Positions 46,091 to 57,905 of a DNA stretch of 64,000 nt are shown here, piece after piece; the stretch's first letter is position 1; each line of letters starts with the position of its first letter. The notes beneath the pieces are model-generated. The model was not told the DNA's origin, ran no database searches, and worked only from the letters and a program-made list of their open reading frames with translations. The DNA comes from Rhinopomastus cyanomelas (lineage: Eukaryota > Chordata > Aves > Bucerotiformes > Rhinopomastidae), in the NCBI GenBank assembly GCA_013400115.1, contig VXBP01010330.1:146068-210067 (forward strand), in the 5' to 3' direction. The translations under genes and the position numbers were made by a program.

Positions 46091-47579
46091 ATTCCTGATG
46101 GTGGAAGAACACCTTACACTTCTCAAGGGCACGCCAGCTCGCTCTTCTTTCAGGCTTTCTGCTACTCCATTGAATTTTTAATAAGGCTTCAGCAAATAAC
46201 AAGTTTACAGGCTGGGATTGTTCCCAAACCGAGGTACCTGCAATTGGTAAAGAAATAAAAATGCAAATGCCATCGGTTGCGTGAGCCACGTCTCACCTGT
46301 CAGCTGCTGCACAGACTAACGCGCACGGGAGACTATTTCAAAGCCAATATGGTAGCTTTATAGGCAGCAAAAAGGGTCAGGATGGCAGTGGTGATAAAGT
46401 GGGAGGAAAGCAGCATGCAAGACACCATTCTTTATTTTACTACTGCCATAGTACCCAAAAATCCCAGTGGAGTCCTAAGCTCCCACCAGCTAAGTACTAC
46501 ACACACAGATACTAAAACCCTTCTGCCCTGAACAATATATATTCAATACATCTTAGGACAAAGACCATGAAAGAGGCAGTAGTGCTGTCCCTGTGGTGCA
46601 GGTGGCCAGCTGGGGCAGGACGAGGTTACAGGCCTTGTTCAAGGTCAGATGAAAAAATCAATGCCAAGCAAGCATAGGTCACCTGAACTGCAAGTCTGGT
46701 GCCCAACGCACAGCCAGCCCTTCCCTCTCTGATGTCCAGGTCAGTGCTGCTAAGCTCTGTGGTTAGGTGCTTCATGCAGCACTTCACGTCCCTCCTGGAA
46801 CACTGCTTTCTGCTACCACAATCTGGTACTCCGGCGAAGGGAAAGCATCCCTCTGAATGCCTTGAGAACAAAATGAGTATTTTGGAGCTGTACTGAGCCT
46901 CTCTTGGGATTTTAGAACCCAACCAATATAAGAGGTAACCAAACAAAGTGCAGGAGTGCAGAACGTATGTCCCCTAAGGGATAGGAAACCTTTGAATAAA
47001 CTCCTTCATCAATACCTCCCCAGTTACAAGACTCCACGTGACACGCAGGACTCACTCATTTTTAGCAAAATCCCATAAAATGAGGAAGGGCCCTGTTTTC
47101 AGAGAAAAACGTCGCACAAGTCACTAAAGCCAGTGAGCCACAAGAGCAGGAGAAAGAAACTGAACATCACAGTGCTCCCTGGAGAAGCTCATCCTGGCTC
47201 AGCTGGGCTGGCTAGGGGAGGCTCAAAGTTAAACCCAGCAGCATTACCACTGGCCCCTAAATACAAGCCCGTGCTATGATCTCTTTTCTCATCGACATCA
47301 TGACTATTACCGCTCAGGAACAGCGGAAGATGGTGAGTTCTTATATTTTATGGATTTGAAAATCGACACAAAACCAGTTAAGCTAAAACCCCACCTGCTG
47401 CAACCATGCTTTGCTGTAAATGGTAAGATTTGAGTGACGCCTCTGCAGCAGTCTCCTGCGCTAACTACAGATCGATTGGGTGGCTGATGTACTTTGTTGA
47501 AAGCATTTTTCAGAACTAGCTTCTCCTCATTTGTTAGGACCAGGATAGCAAGGTGACTATATCTCATCATTTTGCTTTC

Positions 47580-47935
47580 CTGTCAATCAAAGCTATTTAT
47601 CACAGAGGCTAGGAGTTGACCCATTAATGGGATAAGGACTCCTAATCTATCAAGAAGATATGCCAACATCTAATCATTAGATCCTCTGTAAGTCTGTATA
47701 TTATTTACTTTTGACATATCATGAAGCTCACTCTTTTACTCAAAATCATTTCTAGACTCACACTGCTCGTGAACAGCAACAGAGGAAATAATGCCTAACA
47801 CCAGGAAGAACCAGAGAGCCTGTATCAGCTTCTCAGATGAGATATATCAACACAGCCACTGACCTGATTTCAGTGGTGCTAAGCTAATTTGCATTAGCTG
47901 AGCACCGGACCCATCATCAATAGATTTGGAAATGA
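47580..47935. promoter_or_regulatory. Candidate conserved element with palindromic octamer
   Basis: The GCTAAT/ATTAGC arms at 47,883-47,898 enclose TTGC, giving a perfect ATTTGCAT octamer inside a palindrome. The flanking AT-rich text (cccattaatggg, taatcattagatc) is rich in palindromic TAAT cores. Inference only. Confidence 0.22.
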
Positions 47936-49224
47936 GCAAGCAGACACAAAAACCTCCCATGGTGTTAAAAGAATGACAGTACGAGACTATTATTAAGGTT
48001 TCTAACTGATTTTTATGGCCCTACCAACGACAACCTGGCTTCCTCATAGAGTCTCTGGATCAAGTTCTTGCAGATACTATGGCACAGTTATTTGTTCTCC
48101 ACCCCAACACCCACCCTGCAGAGTTTCAGCCCAGAATAATGCTTGGTCATCCAGATGTGTTTGTTTTCATAGTTCTGGAAAACAGAAGATACTCCAGAAG
48201 ACGACAATTTCCATCTTTAAGCAGTTACACATATTTCCAGCCTACTTCAGGAGCACAGAGAAGATAATAATGAGCTCCACTATTCAGGCTTACCATGCTA
48301 AGAGGATAAAAAGAGAACTCTTGCTAATGCTTGTGCCTAGATACTACAGCATTATGGCTTCGATACACAAAGAGATTTAGGACTCTAAGTCCCACTGAAA
48401 TCAGGAAATGAATGGGACTGAGGCTCCTATGGGCCGCTGTGAGTCCCAGCCCCAGTGCCTCCTCCTTTTGAAGCCAATGGGAATAATGCCACGGCATTAA
48501 GCAGGGGCAGAGCCTGCCCAGGAAGCTTTAACTCTATTAAAAGACTAGAGGTTATCTGGTGACAAACAGGCACAGCACTCTTGATGAATAGACTTTGGCC
48601 TGAATGCCTTTAAAGCTTCTACAACGGTCCATCAAACAGAGCTGAAGCAAAGTCCATATCTATCGATGAGAGCTTTGCAGTTGAATTAAGATTTCAATCC
48701 GGGTCCTCCAGTCAGAGGCAAAAGAGATGACACGATTATCCCAACTGATGACCTAACAGAAACCATATCTGCAAGGTGAGCTCCTCTCCAACTAGGCATT
48801 TCAAGGCTTCAGCTCCTCTCCCCTGTACCCACAAACCAAGAACTTGCGTATTGTGGCTGATAGACAAACTGATAAGTGTTCAGCTCCATCTGTGGCCCTC
48901 TGATGTTTTATCTTGACCACAACACATAGCCTAGAGGACCAAGAGGCTGTTTTACACATCGCAGCATTTTTGACTAATGGTCTTTTAAAAAGCAGCCCCA
49001 AAACCTCCCAGTGCACACTGCAGAAAAACTGGCATGGGGTCAGAAACGATTCATGTGCGCTGCAGAAATGCCATCTCGGTCCCCAGAGCATACAGCTAAA
49101 GCTTCCTCTGCTCTACCTAGGAAGGAAGAGTGAAGGGGAAAAAAAGTTTTTTAAAAAAGGAATCAATAAACACCAGCACTTCATCTCTGCTCAATTTAGC
49201 CCTTTCTGGGAGCATAGATAATTC

Positions 49225-49425
49225 CTGATGGCAATTGTCCAAAGTGTCCAAATTCAGACAGTCTGATAGCCCTTCCAGTCGTGTCAGTTCTGGCGGAGAC
49301 AATAATCAGGCCTCCCACAACGAATTTCATTCAGTGTGCGGCACTGATTAAGGGAGTGGTTTGAATCATCGCGCAGTATTGACTGGAGATCAATTTTCAG
49401 CTTGAGGTATTGTGGAGACCATATA
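49225..49425. promoter_or_regulatory. Candidate conserved element, CpG-retaining
   Basis: Repeat-free DNA with unusual CpG retention for its base composition (tggcggagac, caacgaat, gtgcggcac, catcgcgcag) and motifs such as gacaataatcagg and gcactgattaaggg. Methylated vertebrate DNA loses CpG, so retention in a non-island context hints at selection. No alignment available. Confidence 0.22.
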
Positions 49426-50876
49426 GTACAGAGCTAAGCTTAAAGGCAGGGAGTAGGAATTCAATAGCCTACCCAACCATGCCAAATAAAAGCCTGCACA
49501 GAGAGATGCTACGGTTTTTACCCCCAAAAGCCTGTGTTTTTAAAGGTACACACTCTGATGAAATGGAGCCCCTGAGGAACTATACTTCATCATTACATTC
49601 TCCTGCATCATTAAAGTTCCCATTTCGTTCCTCCAACCAACATTTATTTGAGGCAATGTACTTTGCATTAAAAACAAAGACAACATGCCCAAACTGCTCT
49701 TGTTTGTTCACATCTTCTCCTAATTAAAAAGCTCTGACCCAGGTACCAATTGCACTTCTTGCTGCAGGTGCCTTGTGCCCTGGTGCTCACCTGCATTTCT
49801 TCATCTCCACCCACACCAGGTACTGCAGCTTTCAGTTCTGATCCCACACCAACATTACCTTTGTAAAAGGAGAACAGCTGGTGATGCTCTGCTCCTTGAA
49901 GGCCTCATGCTGCTGTGTGCGGCTGCTCTCTTCTAACCTTCCATGCTTTTAAGGAAAAAACCCTACTTTTTGAGGTGAGGAAATACACATCTTTTAAAAT
50001 AGTCAAAGGAAAAGAGGCTCTCAAGGAGGAGGAATCCCTTTCCCAGTTACACCTATCATCACAGGTATTACAGGATCACCTGTTCTTCAGTGCATTAAAG
50101 GAAGAACTGGGGCTTGATCCACATAGCTCCACATTAAACAAGAGAAGGTGAAGGTATGTTTTTGGACACACAGTCTCTTGGGCCTCTCTCTCTCTGCAAA
50201 GTACCAGCTCCCAGGAAAAGTATGTTTCCCCCAAAGAAACACGCACCAAAACTAGTTTTCTCCTTTGCCTCTCTGGCCCACAACACCTACTTGTGCTCTT
50301 CAGCACACAAGAGGGGATGTGGGATCCAACATCACCAGCATTGCAGAGACAGAAGAGACAAGACATGCACAGCCTCGCATAGACACTCTCACATCTCCAC
50401 AAGCACCTTCTGGACAGTAGAATTTGCTGCAGATGGAGCAGCTGTGTAAATGTAAGGCTTGACTTAACAAAGCAGCTTGGGCACACAGGGTTCCAACCTG
50501 GGCAAAAGGTCCTTTTTACCCAGAGAGAGGGAACCTGAGAACTACAGATGTGTGTCGGAGTGTTGCCACTGACAGTTATGGCTACTGCTTACGGTGACCA
50601 TTTCTCACACGTCCAGCAGTACCGAGCTTCAAAGATCAAGATTCTGAGGCCTTTTTGACCAGGATTTATGTACCTATTATTTATGGAATCTATTTTATGG
50701 TTTCCACAGGGCTCTAAGAACAGTAATACAACATGTCTTGTAAAAAGGTAGACAAACTTGAAAATGGTTAATCACAACATACACCTAATCACACCAAATG
50801 CCAATTCAGTGACAATGAAACTGCTCACAAAGGCAACGAACAACCATAACAAGCTGTAGTAGAGCTGACTGACTCT

Positions 50877-50963
50877 ATGACTTGGTCTAGGTGATCCTGC
50901 TGTGGCAGGGGGATTGGATTAGATGATCTTACGAGGTCCCTTCCAATCCCTAATGATTCTATA
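50877..50963 (+). mobile_element. CR1: CR1 LINE 3' tail, about 85 bp
   Basis: Sense, young subfamily: 'gacttggtctaggtgatcct', 'gctgtggcagggggattgga', 'tcttacgaggtcccttccaa', 'tccctaatgattctataag'. Only the 3' UTR is present. Confidence 0.92.
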
Positions 50964-51279
50964 AGAAGGCACAGATTTCCAAACATTTGCCTCACCACCC
51001 AGTCTGTACAAAATCACTAATACAAAAAATCACTAATCAAGAGACACTCCCACCTATAATATATATTACAGACTTCCCACATCCACAAGCCAAGAGCAGG
51101 AGCTTATACACAGAATCAGTCCTGTGTTCTGCATAAGATCCTGCTGTTTCTCCTTAATCTCTCTTTTTCTGATTTCTTCTTGTATTCTTTAAGCTACTTA
51201 AGTCCTCTTACTAAAACACATGATTTTTCAAAACTACCTTCTTTGCATTCTCCCCAGCCTTCCCTTCACTGTCTTAGCT
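50964..51279. other. Unique spacer between two facing CR1 tails
   Basis: Includes a short repeat of 'aatcactaatacaaaaaatcactaat' type near 51,011-51,036. Otherwise nothing was recognised. Confidence 0.5.
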
Positions 51280-51560
51280 ACAGAATCACAGAACATTAGG
51301 GCTTGGAAGGGATCTCAAAAGACCTAGTCCAATCCCCCTGCCACAGCAGGCTCACCTAGACCAAGTAGCACAGGAACACATCCAAGTGGGTTTTAAACAC
51401 CTCCAGAGAGGGAGACTCCACAACTTCCCTGGGCAGCCTGTTCCAGTGCTCTGTCACCCTCACTGCGAAGAAGTTCCTTCTCATACTGATGTGGAACCTC
51501 CTACGTTCCAGCTGACACCCACTGCCCCTTCTTCGATCATTGAGCAGAGCCTGGCATTGT
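51280..51560 (-). mobile_element. CR1: CR1 LINE 3' fragment, about 280 bp
   Basis: Antisense, young subfamily: 'cagaatcacagaacattagg', the UTR, and the ORF2 end in the minus frame (RRRFHISMRRNFFAVRVTEH, WNRLPREVVESPSLEVFKTH). A small deletion lies at 'cgatcattgagcagagcctg'. Ends around 51,556, where the text leaves CR1. Confidence 0.93.
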
Positions 51561-51859
51561 ATCAAACCTCATTTGGTCATCAGTGGGTAAAGAAAAAAAC
51601 CTTTGTTGCATAGGGGAAAGGGTATTAAATGATCCCACACAGACCCCGCTATAAGACAATAAACATTTAAAAATAGAGAGATGTCAGAAGACACTTCTCT
51701 TTATTCTTTGCTTTTTTTAATCTGTCAAAAATTAAACATAACACAACAACCAAAATGAAGTAACCACGGTAGAAACAGTGCTGAGTGTTTGAAACAAGAT
51801 CATGAATACAGTCATCAGAAACTTGGCTTACACAGCCCTCGACTATGTAAGTCCTCAAA
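51561..51859. other. Unique spacer
   Basis: Nothing recognised. Confidence 0.5.
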
Positions 51860-52214
51860 CAATCATAGAATCATTCAGGTTGGATAAGAGCCTTGAGATC
51901 ATTGAGTCCAACCATCAACCCTGCTCTACAAGTTCACCCCTAAACCAGATCCCCCAACTCTACATTCAGGGATGGGGACTCAGCCACTACCCTGGGCAGC
52001 CCATTCCAGTGTCTGACCACTCTCTCCATGAAGAATTTCTTCCTGATGTCCAGTCTAACCCTCCCCTGTTGAAGCTTGAAGCCCTTCTCTCTGGTTCTGT
52101 CACTAACGACCAGTGAGGAGAGACCAGCACTAACATCTCTACAACACCCTTTCAGACAGCCATAAAGAGTAATGAGATCTCCTCTTCGCCTCCTTATCCT
52201 CAAACTAAACAGTT
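51860..52214 (-). mobile_element. CR1: Older CR1 LINE fragment, 'gagtccaaccatcaaccc' subfamily
   Basis: Antisense: 'acaatcatagaatcattcag', 'gagatcattgagtccaacca', 'gggatggggactcagccact', 'gggcagcccattccagtgtc', 'atgaagaatttcttcctgat'. The minus frame still reads RRRGDLITLYGCLKGCCRDV and LQQGRVRLDIRKKFFMERVV. The UTR and coding differences mark a separate, older CR1 family, shared with the copies at 55.4 and 57.7 kb. Confidence 0.9.
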
Positions 52215-53429
52215 ACTGAGGACAGAGAGAATAGGAGGACAAGCACCAATCTACCTTCTGAAGAAGGTAGCAGGAGAACCTGAAGAAGGGCTACAGTGCT
52301 CAAATGCATCCAAGCTGCCAACAGAGGATTGGTATCCTACAGTGACAGAAAATTACTACTGGACAAAACGGCCTGCAAAGTTAAATTGAGTTGCTTTAAA
52401 GGAGAAAAAGGCAGAAGTACTGCTAGGAAAAACAGGCTGCTGTACAGCAGAGTATAATGCGTGCACGCCAGGATCAGAGCTCCTTCTTATCCTTCCCCTA
52501 CGGTACCCGCCTAGGCATGTCAAATGAATTAAGGAACTTCAGAGTGGCTTAGAATTAATTTCAATTTAATAAATATATATATTTTTAAAAGGCATGACCT
52601 GAAGCTTTACAAATAATGAAATTCCTATTAAGTATTGAAAACATTAAATGAGAATTTTACCTTCTAGTTTTACAAGTCATCCTCTGCCCTCAGGAAGAAC
52701 AGATGAGATGTTTCGTCTTTTCTAACCTAAGCCAACTACACCAGGCTTTTCTGAAAATATTTCGGTGCCTTTCCTTCCAGCTCCTCCATTCTGCAGTGCG
52801 TTATGTGACGATGCCGCACATTTCACAGGGGTTCCCTCTAGTTTTGTAATGCACCGTATCTCGGGATTTTAATACTTCGCTCTACCACAACAAGTGTCTT
52901 TAATTATCTAGCTGCTTGTTTCAAAAACAGCCACTACTTTCAACATCCAGAAGCAATTTGCCATCAGAAGATTACCTTTTAGATGCTTCATACTTGCCCT
53001 TTAAAAACAGAAACCCTTCAAAAGAGCCTCAAGTTGGACTTGCAGTAAATGAGAACCACAAGATCTCCAGTCTGCTGGAAAATCACAGCCATGGCTCCTG
53101 GCTTTAATCCTTTTATTCTTATTGTTTAAAAACCCATCCCCAGTTGGCCAGTTCTACTGTCGAGCAATAAAATCTTAAAAATATTAATTTTCATTTCTGT
53201 AACATGAAAGTCTCTGTTAATTGAACAAATCCAATCTGCAATCCTACAGACTGGCCACAGCTCACATTAAATGGGAAGGCGTAAGATAAGAGGAACAATT
53301 TCATTTCTACAAGGAAAATGTGGTGCCAGTCAAAACGCCAGCACTCAGGTTCCTGAAGAGACCACAAAAAACCTGTGATAGCTCCAGATGCACTCTTTGG
53401 CCAGATTCTACTTTTACTTCTGCACCTTC
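52215..53429. other. Unique non-coding DNA
   Basis: AT-rich with a TA-run at 52,573-52,582; repeat-free otherwise. No gene recognised. Confidence 0.5.
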
Positions 53430-53605
53430 ACAGAATCACAGAATCATAGAACATTAGGGATTGGAAGGGATCGCGAAAGATCATCTAGTCCAGTCCCCCC
53501 GCCACAGCAGGATCACCTAGATCCAGTCGCACAGGAACTTACCCAGGCAGGTTTTAGACGTCTCCAGAGAAGGAGACTCCACCATCTCTCTGGGCAGCCT
53601 GTTGT
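53430..53605 (-). mobile_element. CR1: CR1 LINE 3' fragment, about 175 bp
   Basis: Antisense, young subfamily with a tail of almost three octamers (cacagaatcacagaatcata) and 'gaacattagggattggaagg'. Ends at 'tctctgggcagcctgtt'. The tail is among the longest here. Confidence 0.93.
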
Positions 53606-55403
53606 TACAGTTCACCATGATGTGATTTAGGGCTAGCACAACGAAGCTCACTCAGCTATGGTTAAGTTACCAACATAATTTGGTCCATCACCCGGAAGCA
53701 TTGAGCATCTCAGAAACCTGTTCTGTGTTGACCTCTGCATCTACTGATGGATTTCAGTGCCCTGGGGCTTTAACTGATCAAGAGTCTGCTAATACTTCCC
53801 TGGAAACAGTCTCCTGTCCTGCAGCACAAGGGATCGTTTGAAAGATTTTGTGTTGATTGCCAACATGTGTCCTCACTTAAAATATTTTATTTCACAGTGA
53901 AATCCTGACGCAGTTATGATTTCAAGTTTTAAAACACCGTAGAATTTGAGTGGATAAACAGTCTAAGCATAGTTAAGAGTCCCACTGGGAAGTCTTAAAA
54001 AGACTAACTTATGAATATGCAAGCACTTCCATGTCACTCAATCCTGATAAACTCCAGTTGCATGAGCCTGCAAGAAGAAGCCAATCTGATACTAAACAAA
54101 GCCACAGGCTGCAAGAAGAGTAACTTACAAAGAACACTCAATAGAGGCATTTTGTCCTGCACAGGTTTCCTTTCAAACACCCTGATGCTTCAAGTCTTCT
54201 GCTTTGCTGAAGACCTCGCACATTGTTCTTCGGTGACTCTTCACCGTGGTTTCTGACATCTGCATTAGTCTGTCCTCTACACTGCCATCCTTTCCACACT
54301 AAGTGGCCTAAGTGGAAGAAAGGGGATTTTTTTCCCCATGACATACACAAAGTCACTCAAATAACAGTTACAGCCGAAAGGAGAATTTGGTGCTTGCTTT
54401 GTTTTCACGTACCTGTTTATGAAAGCTAGAAATACAGCCTGCCTAGTAACACTACAGACACGTTGGTGGCAATGCATGGGGTTTGCAAAATCATCTCATT
54501 CTACCTTATTGCTGAGATCAGCAGTGAAAGTGCCATCATTAGCTTGGGGCTGGGGAGTGGTGCGATGCCAACCGCAGGCTTCATTAGAGAACATGGGTCA
54601 ACAGGGAGCGCCCGGAGCAAACATACAAGTCACGATGAAAAACAGTTCAGGTTATTGATACCCAGGGTGTGTGTCCTAGATACTGCTGTGCACAGTCAGG
54701 GCCACATCCTGGCCCAGCCACCCACTTGGTTTCAGCAGCTTTTGCAGATTCTATGATTGCTCATCCTTGCCCTTGCTGTCACATTATCCTAAGTATTATG
54801 GATGATAAACGAGGAGCTGATGGAGCTCAGACTGAGCCCTCCACCTGCATTAAACTGGTTTTGTTGAGGCCACAGGACAAAATCATGCCTCTGTTATCAG
54901 ACAATGTGGCAGGAGGCTGGGGATGAATGGCACAGACATGGGAAAATGTGGCAGCTTCTCCTCTGTGTGGGAGACACCAGAAAACCCTGCAACCGACACA
55001 GTAACTGGGAGAGGGGATGTGTCACCAGCATCTCATCAGGACAAGAGACGAGGCTAATTACAAAGCTAAAGATCACAGAATCCCTGCCAGTACATCTGTT
55101 CCTGGACACAGGTAGATTAAATAAATGTGGCCATACAGGTCTCTGGGTTACATCGAAGGATGTCAAATGCCCCAGAATGTGACTGTGGTGTGGGTTTCGT
55201 CCTTTGAAACCTATATGTTTAATTTCTGCTTCCTCTCTCATTAGACTGGTTTGAGACCACCACAGCAGGGGTATTTTCTCAATCAGCCAAACGTGCACAG
55301 ACCATTTTCAGAAATGTTTTTTGTCCTACAGGCTAGACATACAGCATCCTTCCATGGCACCTCGCAGCTCACAGAAATCCCCCAGTTCAGGGAACAACTC
55401 AAA
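53606..55403. other. Unique non-coding DNA
   Basis: Only chance frames are present (up to 133 codons, minus strand, 54,897-55,298, no domain). No repeat recognised. Confidence 0.5.
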
Positions 55404-55650
55404 TAACAGAATTGTAGAGTCACTCAGGTTGGAAGAGACCTCCAAGATCATGAAGTCCAACCATCAACCCAGCACCACCATGTCCCAGATCTACATGGTT
55501 TTTTAACACCTCCAGGGATGGTGACACCACCACCTCCAATACCTGACCACTCTTTCAGTAGAGACATTTTTCCTGATGTCCAGTCTAAACCTCCTCTGGC
55601 ACAATTTGAGGCCACTTCTTGTCCTATTGCTAGTGACTCAGGAGAAGAGA
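55404..55650 (-). mobile_element. CR1: Older CR1 LINE 3' fragment
   Basis: Antisense, same broad family as 51.9 kb: 'cagaattgtagagtcactca', 'ggttggaagagacctccaag', 'agtccaaccatcaacccagc', 'cacctccagggatggtgaca', 'ttcctgatgtccagtctaaa', 'gcacaatttgaggccacttc'. A deletion of about 25 bp lies near 55,536, where the 'tgggcagcct' block is missing. Confidence 0.9.
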
Positions 55651-56414
55651 CAGATTAAGAGAAAAGTAAGCAGTCTAAGGGGCCAAAGCTCAGCAAAGGG
55701 CGGCCCAGCATTGACTGTTACGACATCCAGAGCTCCTTGGTGATGGACAACAAAGCAGCAAGAAGAATGTGGTCAAACCAAAAGTACTGCCAAAATTAGA
55801 AACTTCATTATCATGTTCTTTTGAGGAAGAACTGAGACAGGCAGTTGAACCAAAATGCCATCCGGATGATTTATGGCCAAAGTTGCTCCACTCTGGTCCC
55901 AAAAACAGTTGTCTGAACAAGGTTTTGTTCAGTTTTACTCTTTGCTTAAAACAAAACAAGTGCTTGCACACAAATAGCTGACAACAAAAGACAGGAGATG
56001 ATCCTTCAGGAATCTCAGAAGGATGATGGGCTCTCAAACATGCATAGGAATCCAATAGCCCAAGGTATGAGTGCTACAGGACACAAGAAGGCAAACTTGT
56101 TTTTTTCAGTGTTTAAAATATACTAACCTAAATCATTTTTCCTTGATTCCTGACAGGTGAATATTCATATTCAGGTATTTTGTTAACTTGCCACAATAAA
56201 AGATGAATGTGATATTTCAAAGAATGTGTAATCTTTACCCAAAACCTCTCATTTAAAACAAATAAGGTGTTTTTTCCTCAGGAAAGTTAACAAAAAACTG
56301 TCTGCCACCTGTAAACGTGATCTTATGATCAGCAGAAGTATGTGTAAAGGGTACTGGAGTATCAGAATCTGTAAAAACAGTGTTAACCACTGAGTTCAGA
56401 TACTCTAACGTGAA
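55651..56414. other. Unique non-coding DNA
   Basis: Nothing recognised. Confidence 0.5.
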
Positions 56415-56535
56415 CCACAGAATCATCTAGTCCAAGCCCCCTGCCAGAGCAGGATCACCTAGAACAAGTCGCACAGGAACATGTCCAGGCAGGTTTTAAA
56501 CATCTCCAGAGAAGGAGATTCCACAACCCCCCTGA
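56415..56535 (-). mobile_element. CR1: CR1 LINE 3' fragment with tail-proximal deletion
   Basis: Antisense, young subfamily. The octamer tail 'cacagaatc' is joined directly to 'atctagtccaagccccctgc', so the roughly 35 bp that normally lie between (attagggattgg...gaaag) are missing. Ends at 'ccacaacccccctga'. Confidence 0.9.
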
Positions 56536-57683
56536 ACATACCAGTGGTGCAGAGAAAGTACAGTTTCACTACCCGAAAGCACAACCCCTGCTAGGCAGCT
56601 TGTAGATCGCAATACAGGAGGTGCTACCTTAAATAGTGCTCTCGGACCAAACAGAATTATAGCCAAAGTGCTTCAGTGTCAGAGACGCTAATGGAGGTAT
56701 GAAAAAAGTTAGCAAAGGCCACCCCTTGTGCTAAGGGTTCCTAATAGCCAAGAAGCAGAAATACAGGAAAAACTAAGCCCACACCTGCACTGTGGTGAAG
56801 CTCTTAGCCAGCTCAACTGCTGAGCCACGAGAGACATGGATAAAGCCAATGTAAAAGCAAATCTAGGAAATAAAGGATGAAATCCAAGTCCACATCACCA
56901 GATTCTGAGATCCCAGTCCTTGTCACCAGATTCCAAACGTCAAGTCAAACAAATAGCTTTTAACTCAACTTTTAACTAGATCAAAGGCAGGTAACAGGGG
57001 GGAAAAAAAAACAGTTCAGCAAGTAAAGTGCAAATTAAAATATTAAAAACAATTTTTCACCATTAACATGAAAACTTATGCCTCAAAATAATCAAAATGC
57101 ATCAGAGGAAAGAAATCCAGATAGACAGTTCGGGGCTGGTGTATGGAATAGCTGGCCAGGCAAAGACAGTAGGATGCTTGGCTTCATGGACCACTCACAG
57201 ATAAATTAAAGCGGATACAAACATAACAAAGAGGCTTCAAGCAATAACAGCAATGCCTTCAGCTCCCATCTCTGCAGAGGAGGAGAATATAGAACTGTCT
57301 TACTGACAAGGAAGGAGTACACTGAGAAGGGTGGAAGAGGCAGACATCATATGAAAATGCATCAGTGAGATTCAGAGCTAGGGGAATAACAATTTAAGAG
57401 CAGCAGTTCCTTAGACAGAGTGGCAGCTCTCCCCCATCTGGAGAACACTGCCACATCTGTGCACAGCAGCAACATCTGCTTCCATTGTCAGGAAAATGGG
57501 ATGCTGGAGTGCAGGAAAAACAGGGAACATACTACCAACTGCTCCTTGCCCCACACTCAACCATTTCTCCAGCAGCTTTCACCCTGCTGACAGGCAAAGG
57601 ACAGCTCATGCACTACACTGTGACGTATGGACTTTAAGGTAATTATCTTTATGTCCATGTAAACACTGTATTTCTTGCATTCA
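56536..57683. other. Unique non-coding DNA
   Basis: A9 at about 57,002-57,010; otherwise no structure or gene seen. Confidence 0.5.
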
Positions 57684-57905
57684 TAAAAATCACAAAACTG
57701 TTTAGGTTGAGAAAGAGCTTCAAGATCATCAAGATATACCAATAACCTACACCTATCAAGACCACACTGCTAAACTGTGTTCCTGTGCTCCAGATCCACA
57801 CGACTTCTAAACTACAACCACCTCCTTGGCAGCCTATTTCAAGGCCTGATGACCCTTTCAATAAAGAAGTTTTTCCTAAGGTCTATCATAAACTTCCCCA
57901 TGGGT
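57684..57905 (-). mobile_element. CR1: Old, degraded CR1 LINE 3' fragment
   Basis: Antisense and the most diverged copy: 'aaaaatcacaaaactgttta', 'ggttgagaaagagcttcaag', 'atcatcaagatataccaata', 'ccttggcagcctatttcaag', 'aagaagtttttcctaaggtc'. Landmark order and spacing match the 51.9 and 55.4 kb family. Confidence 0.78.

Larger units (their letters stand above)
45069..50876. other. Longest CR1-free interval, 5.8 kb, with candidate regulatory DNA
   Basis: No gene recognised. It contains AC-rich text at 45,415-45,427 and candidate conserved stretches at 45,745-46,090, 47,580-47,935 and 49,225-49,425. The absence of CR1 over this length, compared with about one per 2 kb elsewhere, fits a region that tolerates insertions poorly, but it could be chance. 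Confidence 0.45.
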
